Shown in pieces: positions 35,393 to 45,218 of a stretch of DNA of 64,000 nucleotides. A model generated the notes under the pieces. That model searched no databases. It was given only the letters and a program-made list of their open reading frames with translations, and was not told the DNA's origin. Every line of letters begins with the position of its first letter. The first letter of the stretch is position 1. The stretch is from Paramyrothecium sp. XJ0827. Taxonomy: Eukaryota > Ascomycota > Sordariomycetes > Hypocreales > Stachybotryaceae. The stretch is from NCBI GenBank assembly GCA_020881915.1, contig JAJFPB010000009.1, forward strand, positions 868,001 to 932,000, written 5' to 3'. The translations under genes and the position numbers were made by a program.

Positions 35393-35780
35393 CTTGAACT
35401 TGGCGGCATTCTACTACCATTCCTTTATGAAGTCATTGCGGTGCACTCAAAGTCACCATGCGCTCGATGAACCTCGGAACTCAATCAGCCCGGGTGGTTA
35501 GTTCGGCTATTGGGACCTTGGCTTGTACGGATTAGGTAATGCGCTCGTATAGCCGAAATCGGAAGGCCGAGGTTTTGCTCAGGCCTGTTTTTGGAATTGC
35601 CGACTTGACTCACGACACCGTTACAACGAACAACAACCGAGGACTCATTTCTGACCATTTTCCAGCCATAGTATTACGTCCTTTTCAGAATAATTTGGAT
35701 GCTTGCCTGAAACCCTGTCTCATCAGCGAACAAGCTATTTGTTGCCGATACTTCACCCGGCCACCAGTGATCGCTCCACC
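35393..35780. promoter_or_regulatory. Shared divergent promoter of the alpha subunit and Zn2Cys6 regulator genes
   Basis: Only 388 bases separate the two start codons, too short for independent distant promoters. The arrangement suggests co-regulation or autoregulation. Zn2Cys6 proteins usually bind CGG half-sites, but I did not establish a clear paired site. Confidence 0.4.
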
Positions 35781-37910
35781 ATGGTGATGGGTAATCCACG
35801 CAAGCGAGCCCGACAGGCATGTGTAGCCTGTAATTCCAGGAGAGTCAAATGCGATATTGCCGACAAGGTACCCTGCACCAACTGTGCCTCTGCCAACGTC
35901 AAGTGCACGTTGCGGGAGTCTCGCAGGGGCAAACATCCTCGCATTTCACGACAATCCCGCGTGAAAGATGCGTCTTCGACCGAGCCAGAAAATGTACCTG
36001 CTCTGAAGGAATCGCCCTCAGACAATGGTCAATCGCATCCGCACCCCGATGATGTCGCTGCCTCCGAGGTGCTGGCAACTCTGTCTCGGGACCGGCCCGC
36101 TGCCAATCCCAGTCGTCAGCCTGTAAGCAACGATGGGCGTCAGGACGAAGGCCTCAACGCCACATCGATAGTCTCTTACGATGATACGAGACCCGAGGAT
36201 GAGGGAGCTGAGGTGTATCTCGGCGAATCTAGTTCGATTCGTTTTGTTCGCAACGCTGCGACAGTTGCCCAAAAGTCGGGTCTAGTGGGGCCCAATAGGC
36301 TGAGACTGATCCATCGGATCCCCAACGCAGTCAAGGCAGAGAGCCTTGTTCCAGAGTGGGAAGCCGAGAGACGCCGAGTTAGAATCAACACACTTAGAGC
36401 AGAAGGTGCCTTTACATTTCCCAAGGCAGAGGCGGTAGACACGTTGTTAACGGCCTTCTTTCGGTGGTTCCACCCATGCTTCGCAGTTGTTGACGAAGCA
36501 GAGATTTGGGCCGGCTACCGCCAGGGTACGTTGTCTCCGCTACTCCTCAACGCCATTCTTTTTGTTGCTGTCATTCACTGCGATGAGGAAACATTGAGCC
36601 GCGTGGGGCTCGAGAACCGGCGTCGTTCGAAATACACCTTCTACAACAAGGCCAAGGACATATACGACGCAGACTACGAGAAGATGAAGCTGCCTGTAAT
36701 ACAGGCTCTTTTCCTGATGAGCTTTTGGCGAGCTGGTGCCCTGCTCGAGAAGGACGCTCGGCATTGGCTCGGAGCAGCTATAACACTGTCACAGATGAAA
36801 GCGCTGCATCGATCAGCGGGCACGGCGAAGACGCAGCTTGAGAAGCTCCGCCGCCGTGTGTGGTGGTCTCTGTATGTCAGGGAACGACAATGCGCTGCAT
36901 CTCTTGGGTTGCCACACCGTATCCGTGACGAGGACTGCGACTGTGCGCCTTTAGATGCAGGAGACTTTGAGTACGCCTATTCTTCCTCGACGCCAGCAAA
37001 CCTGGCCAGGAGCATCACCACGTATCAAACTAGCATGGTGTCCCTGGCACGGAAGCTCGGGCAGATTGTGCATTCTGGGTATTTACCGGGTCGAAGTTTG
37101 ACACCAGCGCAGAAGACCAGCATGAAGGACGAATTGACTGCCTGGAAACGGCAGCTACCCGAATGCATGCTGCTCGACAACGACTTGGAATACATGCCGA
37201 ATTTCTTGGCAAGCATGCTTCATCTTGGCTACAACAACCTTCTCATCCTCCTTTATCGTTCCTCATATCCTGGTCACGAATCCGAGAGTTCAGATGGCGC
37301 AGGAAGCATTGCCTTACAGGCTGCGGCCCGAAATTCGCGGATCATCGAGGACATGTTAGCTGCTGGTGGTTTCTGGCATGCGCAACTCCACGTCGTCACG
37401 AACATCTTCAATACCTTGTGCATCCACACGATCAACCTGCGTTACGCAGATGGTGCCATGCGGTCCATCGCCGAGCACCGCGCCAAAATCTGCCTTCTTG
37501 GTCTTCAGGACATACAAAAGAGCTGGGAGGTCAAGAATTGGGTCTTGCAGCTCTTCTTCCAATACCTGGACCGGTCGACGGCCGCGCGGCTGCAGTTGGG
37601 CGAGGAAGGCTACAACATGCCCGGGGTAGAGAAGAGCGGCGAGAGGATTAGGCGCAAGCAGCAGCCGGGGACCGAGGTGCCCCAGTCTCAGGACATTGCA
37701 CCTTTATTGAACCTGGAGCAAAACAACTCGGCCGGTTTTGATGGCACCGACACGCCATGGACGTGGTCCAACGAAGAGCAGGACCAATTTCTGTTTTCGC
37801 AGATTGAGAATAACTTCACGTTTGGAGAGTACAAGGTGTTTGACTGGAGTTCGGAATACACATTTAGCAACATGCTGCCGGAGCTCGGCGCATTGGAAGA
37901 AACAACATAG
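35781..37910 (+). CDS. Zn(II)2Cys6 fungal transcription factor
   Basis: A single exon of 709 codons. ATG 35781 sits in a strong CCACCATGG context, and the open frame upstream has no ATG. Residues 14-42 form the zinc cluster with cysteines at 14, 17, 24, 32, 35 and 42, flanked by basic residues RKRARQ and RRGKHPR that contact DNA. A low-complexity linker follows. The fungal-specific regulatory domain (PF04082 type) spans roughly 210-520 with FRWFHPCFAVVDE, NAILFVAVIHCDEETL and ARHWLGAAITLSQM. The C-terminus is acidic and aromatic, plausible for activation. It is a nuclear regulator with unknown targets; the divergent succinyl-CoA-ligase pair is the obvious candidate. Confidence 0.93.
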   Translation: MVMGNPRKRARQACVACNSRRVKCDIADKVPCTNCASANVKCTLRESRRGKHPRISRQSRVKDASSTEPENVPALKESPSDNGQSHPHPDDVAASEVLATLSRDRPAANPSRQPVSNDGRQDEGLNATSIVSYDDTRPEDEGAEVYLGESSSIRFVRNAATVAQKSGLVGPNRLRLIHRIPNAVKAESLVPEWEAERRRVRINTLRAEGAFTFPKAEAVDTLLTAFFRWFHPCFAVVDEAEIWAGYRQGTLSPLLLNAILFVAVIHCDEETLSRVGLENRRRSKYTFYNKAKDIYDADYEKMKLPVIQALFLMSFWRAGALLEKDARHWLGAAITLSQMKALHRSAGTAKTQLEKLRRRVWWSLYVRERQCAASLGLPHRIRDEDCDCAPLDAGDFEYAYSSSTPANLARSITTYQTSMVSLARKLGQIVHSGYLPGRSLTPAQKTSMKDELTAWKRQLPECMLLDNDLEYMPNFLASMLHLGYNNLLILLYRSSYPGHESESSDGAGSIALQAAARNSRIIEDMLAAGGFWHAQLHVVTNIFNTLCIHTINLRYADGAMRSIAEHRAKICLLGLQDIQKSWEVKNWVLQLFFQYLDRSTAARLQLGEEGYNMPGVEKSGERIRRKQQPGTEVPQSQDIAPLLNLEQNNSAGFDGTDTPWTWSNEEQDQFLFSQIENNFTFGEYKVFDWSSEYTFSNMLPELGALEETT

Positions 37911-38037
37911 AGTGCCGCTATAATTTGGTTAGCATCACGAGAACACGACAGAATAAGCGAGAACTGGTATCATTTTGGCCTGATACAATTAAACGCCCTA
38001 TCATCGCACATTGGATAATTTAATAGTTATTTCATGC

Positions 38038-38424
38038 TCACGGCTGCTTGCTTTGTGCTGCATTGTGAAGATCAGACTCTTCTCCAACTTTGAATCCTTG
38101 TTGCATTGCCTTCTCGCCTTTACTTGCTCCGGAGGTGCTGTCCCTGTTCAGAGCTTCGCGGGCGTGCGCTGAGAGACCGTTACCCGTCTTGCCTGCGTCA
38201 ATGGTCTCGCCAATGTTGGCGTCGACTATAGTCCCCGACGTGTCCTTTGTCTCATCGATGATGTTCCTAGGTACGCGTGAGAAATGATGTCTTTTGTGGG
38301 TAGAGGGTTTCCCTCGCCCTTACTGCGCAGCGCTATGTTGGTTGGAGTCCAAGGATCTCTGCTGAACGCCACGATCCTCGGGATGCCCGCCGGGGGCAGG
38401 ATCAGATGGGGCGGTTCCTGACAT
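38038..38424 (-). CDS. Small hydrophilic, LEA-like uncharacterised protein (two exons)
   Basis: Exon 1 is 38424-38324 and exon 2 is 38266-38038, with a 57-base phase-2 intron (GTAAGG...CCTAG). The product is 109 residues starting MSGTAPSDPAPGG and ending SKQP. It has no cysteine and no long hydrophobic run, and it is rich in Gly, Ala, Asp, Thr and Gln. Segments such as IIDETKDTSG, VDANIGETIDAGKTG and HAREALNRD recall small stress-associated proteins of ascomycetes, but no named domain is recognised. Frame continuity across good splice sites over 300 bases supports a real gene. Its 3' end faces the Zn2Cys6 gene, 127 bases away. Confidence 0.65.
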
Positions 38425-39157
38425 GTTTTCTTATCACTTGCGCTCGGGAACGACACGGGAGCGTCGACGGGGTTTCCTTGATTCTGATGACGATGTGAAG
38501 CCCTGGCGTTGTACGGAGGGTCCGCCGATCTGATGTATGTTACAGCAATACGTCATAGAGTGCTTTCAACTCATCTCACTCACGCTGGCTGGAGCCACCA
38601 ACAGAGCAGAGCACGCAGCAAGGCTTGCTGTCTATCATATATTTCCATAACTGAAGCCTTCTCAGACCAATTGGGCCAGCGCAGATAATGCTTTATTCTG
38701 CACGATACCAAGACTTGTGCATCCATCATGAGCTTGCATGCCAAGGCGATGCTCAACGTAGTAGACAATGCCTTAGTACATGTCATCTGCTCTATGATGC
38801 ACTATAAAATAAGCACTAAGCCCCTGTCACATCCTCCATACCTGCACCGGAGACATGCTTTGACGCACGCCATTTCGCTAATAAAACGGCCCAAGCAGAA
38901 GTGAATTACCTGAATTGGAAGGACATTCAGACATGGAGGCCGTTCCGATCCGATCCGTTCCTCCCGTTGCGCTGGACATTTGTAATCCGTCCATGAACTT
39001 GCGAACGAGGGCGCCCATCGTGAATGATATTTAGGAATGTAAGATGACACTTTTTCACTATTGGATACTCGTCTTGAACCAGATTTAAGACGCAAGCACC
39101 CCAGTTTCTTGCTGCCATATTGCCTCGCCCTGGATCTTGCCTCGCCAGACCGACACC
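38425..39157. other. Divergent intergenic region
   Basis: The upstream side of the small hydrophilic gene and of the PLP enzyme gene. The remaining open frames are short and mutually overlapping; nothing else was seen. Confidence 0.45.
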
Positions 39158-40238
39158 ATGGTGAACTTGCCTGCGCCCTTCGCTGACATCCCCCGCACCA
39201 AGCTGTTATACGACAGCCCATCCCAAATCGAACGGCTGGATCGTATCACCGCTGCCGCGGGCGAGGGGTCGACGATATGGATCAAGCGAGATGACTGCAA
39301 CTCTGGCCTTGCCTTTGGCGGCAACAAGGTCCGCAAGCTGGAGTACGTCGTAGCCGATGCGCTCGCCCAGGGAGCTGATACTCTGCTCACCGTGGGCGGA
39401 GTTCAGTCCAACCACATGCGGCAGACAGCTGCGGCAGCGGCCCGCCTTGGCTTGAATGTAAGCTCAGTGTTTCGACCCCAAATCATGCCAATAGAAGCTG
39501 CTAACCGAACCATAGGTTGCTTTGCTTCCTCGCAACATGGCCACCTCGGGCAGAGAGGAGTATAACTACGCAGGAAACGTACAACTCAATAGCATCCTTG
39601 GTGCGGAGAGCTTCCCAGTGGGCACAAGTGAAGGCGACGCTGTGGAAGCTCTGAGGAAGCGCGGAAGGAAACCCTATGCCATACCATCAGGGGCGAGCAC
39701 ACATCCTCTTGGAGGACTGGGCTACGCTCGCTGGGCTTTTGAGGTTCTGGAGCAGGAGGCGCAACTGAATGTCAGTTTCGATGTTGTGGTCGTGGTCGTA
39801 GGCTCTGGTTCCACGCTCGGCGGCATAATTGCAGGCTTCAAGCTGGCCGAGAAGCAAGGGAAACCTAATGCTAAGAAGAGGCTGCTGGGTTTCTGCATTC
39901 ACAACTTGTCTCCCAAAGAAAGGGATGAGCTGGTTCTGGGCATTGCCAGGACGACGGCTTCCAAGATCGGGTTGTCTCCCGACGACATTACCAAGGACGA
40001 TTTTGAGATCAACGACGACTTCAATGGAGGCTCTTACGGCAATCTGGATGACCGCACCTCGGACGGCATTAGGGAGCTGGCAAGGACCGAAGGCATCCTG
40101 CTAGACCCGGTGTATACTGGAAAGGCCTTCACGGGGCTTCTTCATGTTGCACGGGGTGGTGAATTCAAGGGTAAAAATGTGCTTTTCTGCCACACAGGTG
40201 GTCAAGTTGCCCTGAGTGGCTATCCGCAGCTTACGTAG
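39158..40238 (+). CDS. ACC deaminase/D-cysteine desulfhydrase family PLP enzyme (two exons)
   Basis: Exons are 39158-39457 and 39516-40238, with a 58-base phase-0 intron (GTAAGC, GCTAAC, ATAG). The product is 340 residues from ATG 39158. [20 protein letters not shown] carries the PLP lysine, Lys57. [13 protein letters not shown] binds the cofactor and substrate carboxylate. [14 protein letters not shown] and [11 protein letters not shown] complete the fold. True ACC deaminases keep Glu and Leu at the positions after DPVY and before GG (295 and 322 in Pseudomonas). Here these are Thr301 and Thr327, as in DPVYTGK and HTGG of D-cysteine desulfhydrases. D-cysteine breakdown to pyruvate, H2S and ammonia is therefore the likelier activity. 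Automatic annotation would probably say ACC deaminase. Confidence 0.9.
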
Positions 40239-40530
40239 AGCATTGCAAATCTGTCAGTCAACAAAATCGTGCTTGATAATTTACTCGGGAAAGTAAATCC
40301 GCGCATAGATGAGCGCAGGTAGCCATGCAACGTGCGGTATGCGATTTATGAGTCATCCGGCAACCTGCGACGTAACGGCAGCGGACGTTCTTGGCATTCC
40401 CTTACAAGTGGTGTTCCAGAAAATGTGCAAACGCTATAAGTCAAGCCTGAGAAGTGTTTGTGCCACGATTTATAATTCCCCAACTTTTCCCCAGTCAACT
40501 CCACATTCACAGTGCTCCAAGGCTTGCGCA

Positions 40531-41064
40531 ATGCGTCCGCTTCGCTACAACGTTGCCGTATCCCTGGATGGCTTCATTGCCCCACCAGATGAGTCTACGG
40601 ACTGGATTGTCGAGGACAAAAGCATCGATTTTGAAGCCCTTTACGCAGAGTTTGATGTTTTCATCATGGGCAGGAAGACCTATGAAGTGTTCGCAGCCAT
40701 GGGTGCCCAGAATCCTCTAGCTGGGCGGCCGAAAGAGAGCATCATCGTGCTCAGCCGGCAGCTCGATGCGACCCAGTATCCAGAAATCACTATTTCAAGA
40801 GACGACTATATTGAACTCATAAGGTCATTGAAGCTGGGAGATGGTCGTGGGATATGGCTCATGGGCGGTGGCTGGCTAGCGACGGCGTGCCTTGAGGCTG
40901 GGCTCTTGGATACGATTGAGGCTGCGATCATGCCTGTCATTTTGGGACACGGTTACAAACTCATTACGGAGATTGAACAGAAGCCTTGGTATAAGCTGAC
41001 TTTGCAGAAAGCGGAAACTCTACAAACGGGGATTATTATGTCAAGTTATAAAGTGTCATATTGA
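40531..41064 (+). CDS. RibD C-terminal/dihydrofolate-reductase-like protein
   Basis: A single exon of 177 codons from ATG 40531, preceded by a TATAAT stretch about 60 bases upstream. VAVSLDGFIAPPD is the N-terminal motif, FIMGRKTYE the NADPH-facing turn and WLMGGGWLATACLEAGLLD the glycine-rich loop of the RibD-C (PF01872) fold. Related bacterial YwjB/YyaP proteins are small oxidoreductases of unknown substrate. The frame stays open upstream but without convincing sequence. It is transcribed in the same direction as the PLP enzyme, 292 bases downstream. Confidence 0.85.
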   Translation: MRPLRYNVAVSLDGFIAPPDESTDWIVEDKSIDFEALYAEFDVFIMGRKTYEVFAAMGAQNPLAGRPKESIIVLSRQLDATQYPEITISRDDYIELIRSLKLGDGRGIWLMGGGWLATACLEAGLLDTIEAAIMPVILGHGYKLITEIEQKPWYKLTLQKAETLQTGIIMSSYKVSY

Positions 41065-41214
41065 GCAACAATGATTCGCAATTAATTGACTAGAGGTATC
41101 GTAAAGCTAACCAAGAGGAGTTCGTATCCGAATGTTCTAAGGCAGCAATATCTACTACTGCTCCGTCACTCGGCTCAATCGTACCTGGTGGGTATTGTGA
41201 CATTACAGTTGTAT

Positions 41215-43513
41215 TCAAGCCCGTCTCGTCTCATCGGAGTCGGAGCCTGTCAGGACTCCTTCCCTGTGGTATGCCCGTGGTTTTTCCTGCGCATGCACAA
41301 CTTCCTCGGCGTGATTGTACAGTTCCGGGAATTGATCCACGTCCCGACGGAAGACGTACTTGTTCATGTACCACGGAAGCTTCTTCGTGTAGTACTTGGA
41401 GTGCTGTCTGTTGGTCATACTGAAGACGCCGTCCAGCTCTTCCAGAGTGAGGTTCTTCGTCTCGGGGAGAAGGAAGTAGGCAAAGACCCAGCCGAATATG
41501 TTCCATGCGGCGTACCAGCAGAAAGCGCCCGTGTTTCCAAAGGCGGTGCGGAGAGAGGGCCAAGTGAAGCTGATGATGAAGTTGAAACCCCAGGTGATGG
41601 CCGTGCTAGAAGACATACCAATGTCACGGATGTGAAGAGGGAAAGCCTCGGCGCTATAAGTGAAAGGAACAGGACCCTCACCAGGAGAGTAGACGACCAT
41701 GAACAGATACAGACCGGTCATGATACACCCGATTCTGGCCGTCTCGTTCTGGATGAGGAAAGAAAACCCTGTAAAGAACAGGCAAAGGGACATGAGAGGG
41801 AAGGTAACCAGTAGTAGGTTCCGGCGGCCAAATGTGTCGATGGTGTAGATGGCGGGGATGGCGAAGATCCAGTTGATGAGACCGCCACCCATGGACGCCA
41901 TGAGGGCAGATGATCGTGAGAAGCCGGCGCCTTCGAAGATTGAAGTCGAATAATAAGCGATGACATTGACTCCGCAAAATTGCTGCATGAACCTGAACTT
42001 CTATTAGTTCCCCGCTTGATTGAAACCACGGACATGAAATTGGGCTGATAATATCTTGTGTCTGTTATGCTTGAAATAGTGGGAATTCGCTGTTGTGGGT
42101 AAGGACAGTGGCGACCAGAGTCAGCCGTAGGAGGGATAGTGGCAGCATAATATGCAGTGCTGACGGCGACAGCCGCAGGGGGGCTGTGGGCTCGACGAGC
42201 AAGATCTCACTTACATGGTGAACCAAGCGCTCTGTGCGGCGCGTCTGTTACGTCGGACAGTGAAGAACTCTTTGAGTAGGTTGCGTCCCTCCCGCTCCTT
42301 TCGCTCGACTTCCAGCAACTTGTAGGCGTAGTACATGTCGCGCGTCGCCTGAATTGCGTGGTATCGCAGCCGGCGCATGGAGTTGAAGGCCCTGTCGTAG
42401 CGGCCTTTCTCCATGTACCATCTTGGGCTTTCCGGACAGAAGTATACCTGCACCATGACGATGAGGGGAGGGATCGAGGTTGATCCCAGCATCCAGCGCC
42501 ATTGAGAGTATTCGCCAAGGAAGTCGGTGTTCTGGAATGCGACCGACGCGACGTAACCGAGAGCAATGCCGAAAGCGGTCCACATCTGTCGTTGCAGGTT
42601 AGTTTAGACGAACCTTCAAATGATGGTGGCTACCGCTGGAGCTCCACGAACCTGCCACATCATAGTAAGGGCTCCTCGGATGGTTTTGGGAGTGCACTCG
42701 GCGGAATAGACTGGAGTTGTACTTGACTTGGCGCCAACGGCAAATCCAAGCATAAGTCGAGCAGCGAGCAAGTTACCATATCTGTGAGGTGCGATTAGAT
42801 GAAGTCCATGCTCGAGAAAGGTAGACATACGAGTCAGCCACAGCCATCCAAAAACCCGTAACGACCGACACAAAGCAGGAGATGAAGATGGTAAAGCGAC
42901 GGCCGCCAATTTTGTTGAGAAATGGGTTCGTCCAGCATCCGATCAACGCCGAGCAGAGATACGGCGCGCCGTTCATGAGACCCTTCATGGTATCCCTGGT
43001 GATGTCAAACTCTTCGTAGTAGTACTCCTGTGAAGCGTGTTTAGCTGCTGCTGCATTGCTCTATACGTTGAAGGAGCCCACCTGTGCGCCATTCACAGCT
43101 GTCTGGTCCATGCCCTGCACAATGGCCGAGCCGGCGCAGAGCGTGCAGAGGAAGTAAAGCATGAAAGGCTGATGCCATCGATGGGTGACCTCCCGGCGCA
43201 AAAAGTCTTTCTCCTCCTCTGTCAAGGAATCGATCTGTTCAAAACCGTTTGACATGTGCTGCACACGCGCGAGCAAAGCGCCCTTCCGGAAGTCGTCGCG
43301 ATGCTCGGAGAGGCCCTTCTCCTCGACGAACTTGTCGACGTCTGCGATAACCTCATCCTGGCTCATGCCCTGCAGAGGGTTACTGAATAGAGCTGTGGCA
43401 GTGGGACTTGCGTCATCCTTATCGTCGTACGCAGTTGCATGGCTGCTGGAGGGGCGCCGAGCAGTTGAGGCATCCTCGTGAGGGGCTTCTGCGTCCGTCC
43501 TAGGGAGAGGCAT
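41215..43513 (-). CDS. MFS sugar transporter (five exons)
   Basis: The exons are 43513-43082, 43027-42831, 42781-42652, 42585-42215 and 41992-41215, for about 635 residues. The last intron (42214-41993) is 222 bases, much longer than the others (49-66). About 120 hydrophilic residues precede TM1. GSTSIPPLIVM and CPESPRWYMEKGRYDRA are the post-TM6 PESPR signature of sugar porters. MFMQQFCGVNVIAYYS is the TM7 QQ-x-G-x-N motif that contacts sugar, and LLPETKNLTLEELDGVF the C-terminal PETK motif. It is a plasma-membrane H+ symporter or facilitator; the substrate (hexose, polyol or oligosaccharide) is not evident. Confidence 0.9.
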
Positions 43514-45218
43514 GGCTTCGGCTTCTTTTAAATTATGTTACAAGCAGCAAAAGAGGATTTCACATATACGAGGGCCTAATCATGCCCATGTGATGAATGC
43601 CGTTGCTTTGGATCACAGCAGACGAAGTCTAGCGTCCAGAAATGACGGGACGCGGCCAGGTTCAAATACTACCCGGGTTCCTCTGTCAGTTCCACTCATC
43701 TCCTCCTCAAAGACCCAGAATTTAATCTTCTTGGTCCTGGGGAAGTGGGCATCCCCGTGGGAGTTGTGGAGTTGTGGACCACAGTCTCGGCGACCGTGGC
43801 TTGGACACCTGCCAGCTTCCATTTTCGATTTATTGTCTCACACCACTTCTTCCTCGTAAAATGACCGTCGGGACAGGTCTAGTGGAGCGAAAGGAACTGC
43901 GACGTGCGTGGACATGACGGAGCTCAGGCCTTGTGCCAAACCATTTGCCCGGCGCGCCGTGTCGATCAGTGAAGACGTGGTGGAGTGACCGTCGTAGTCG
44001 ATGGCTCGGCCGACATCACATCCAGGAGAGGCTCAAGCTCGGCACAGAACTTGAGATGCTAGGCGAGCCTTGGCGGCAGGGCCTGGAAAGCTGTTTCACA
44101 GGCACAAGCGCACTGCAGAGGTTATAATACAGGCAGAAACCCTAACCCATAGCGAGATGCTCAACGGCTTGGCTTGCTCCACCGATCGACAGCGCCAAGA
44201 CAACAAGGACCTGACACCGAGTCGGCCGACTGAAAATCTTGGGCTTGCCAATACGTCACCTTGCTTGGCTGCGGAGGCACTCGATGGCTTCGATGCTTCT
44301 TGCTTTCAGAAGCACACTCCCAGAATCGCTCTTTGAACGGTATTGGTTGAGCAAGTGTTCGGCTTGGCATTCGTCATGGCACCCTGGCGACAAATCCCTC
44401 CCGCCTGTGCTCAACCCGTCACAGAAGCTTGATCAGGCACGAGTTCGCGTTCAGCGGTAAGCTTTATTAAGAGTCAACCTAGCTTCGATCTCTCCAAAAC
44501 GCTCAAGATGGTCAGGCACCACGTCTAAATCGAGATTGACTCGACAAATGACCTGGGCGATACAGTCGGGTCCTATCATTGCCATGTAGAATTTGACTGT
44601 TAACTGCTCTAGGAAAGCGGTTTTTCTTTCAGGCGCACGTGTTATATGCTAAGCTGCGGAAAAGCCTGTGACAGGTGCTGCCGAGCAAATAATTCCTCTC
44701 GCCAAGTCTAGAGCTTCAGGACCGCGTGCCGTGAGTTAACAAATGCTTTACGGCACTGCTTGGCGCATGACCCTTTCGGCGAGCAATCTGGATCTCAGTT
44801 GTTTTGTGTCTGGGCCATCTGAACCACCCGCTCATGCGTAGCCTTGAATGCAGTCATATCAGGACACGGAGGGTCAAAACCATGACCTAATACTCTTACA
44901 ATAGCCACCAAGCTTTCAACTCTGCTGCCCTACTAATTGTAAGCACACGACAAGTAGATTTTTCTTCTTCTCTCAAAGCCTTAGTACTTCAGTTCAGAGG
45001 TCTTGGAAAGGAAAATGAGTGAAAGATAGTTTCATATAACATCTTGCAGTCTACCTGCCTGGGTATCTCTACTGAACAGCTCAACGTCTAAGAAAACCGC
45101 CATCTATAGCATTGACCCTTCCCGAATCCGACGTCTATACATTGCTCCAAATTCTCAAATAAAACCGGAATGACAAAGGAAATAGGATTCAATTTTGTGA
45201 AACTGTGAATTCCTGAAC
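43514..45218. other. 1.7 kb intergenic region
   Basis: The upstream side of the sugar transporter gene and 3' flank of the efflux-type MFS gene. Only short non-conserved frames are present, and no element was recognised. Confidence 0.45.
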
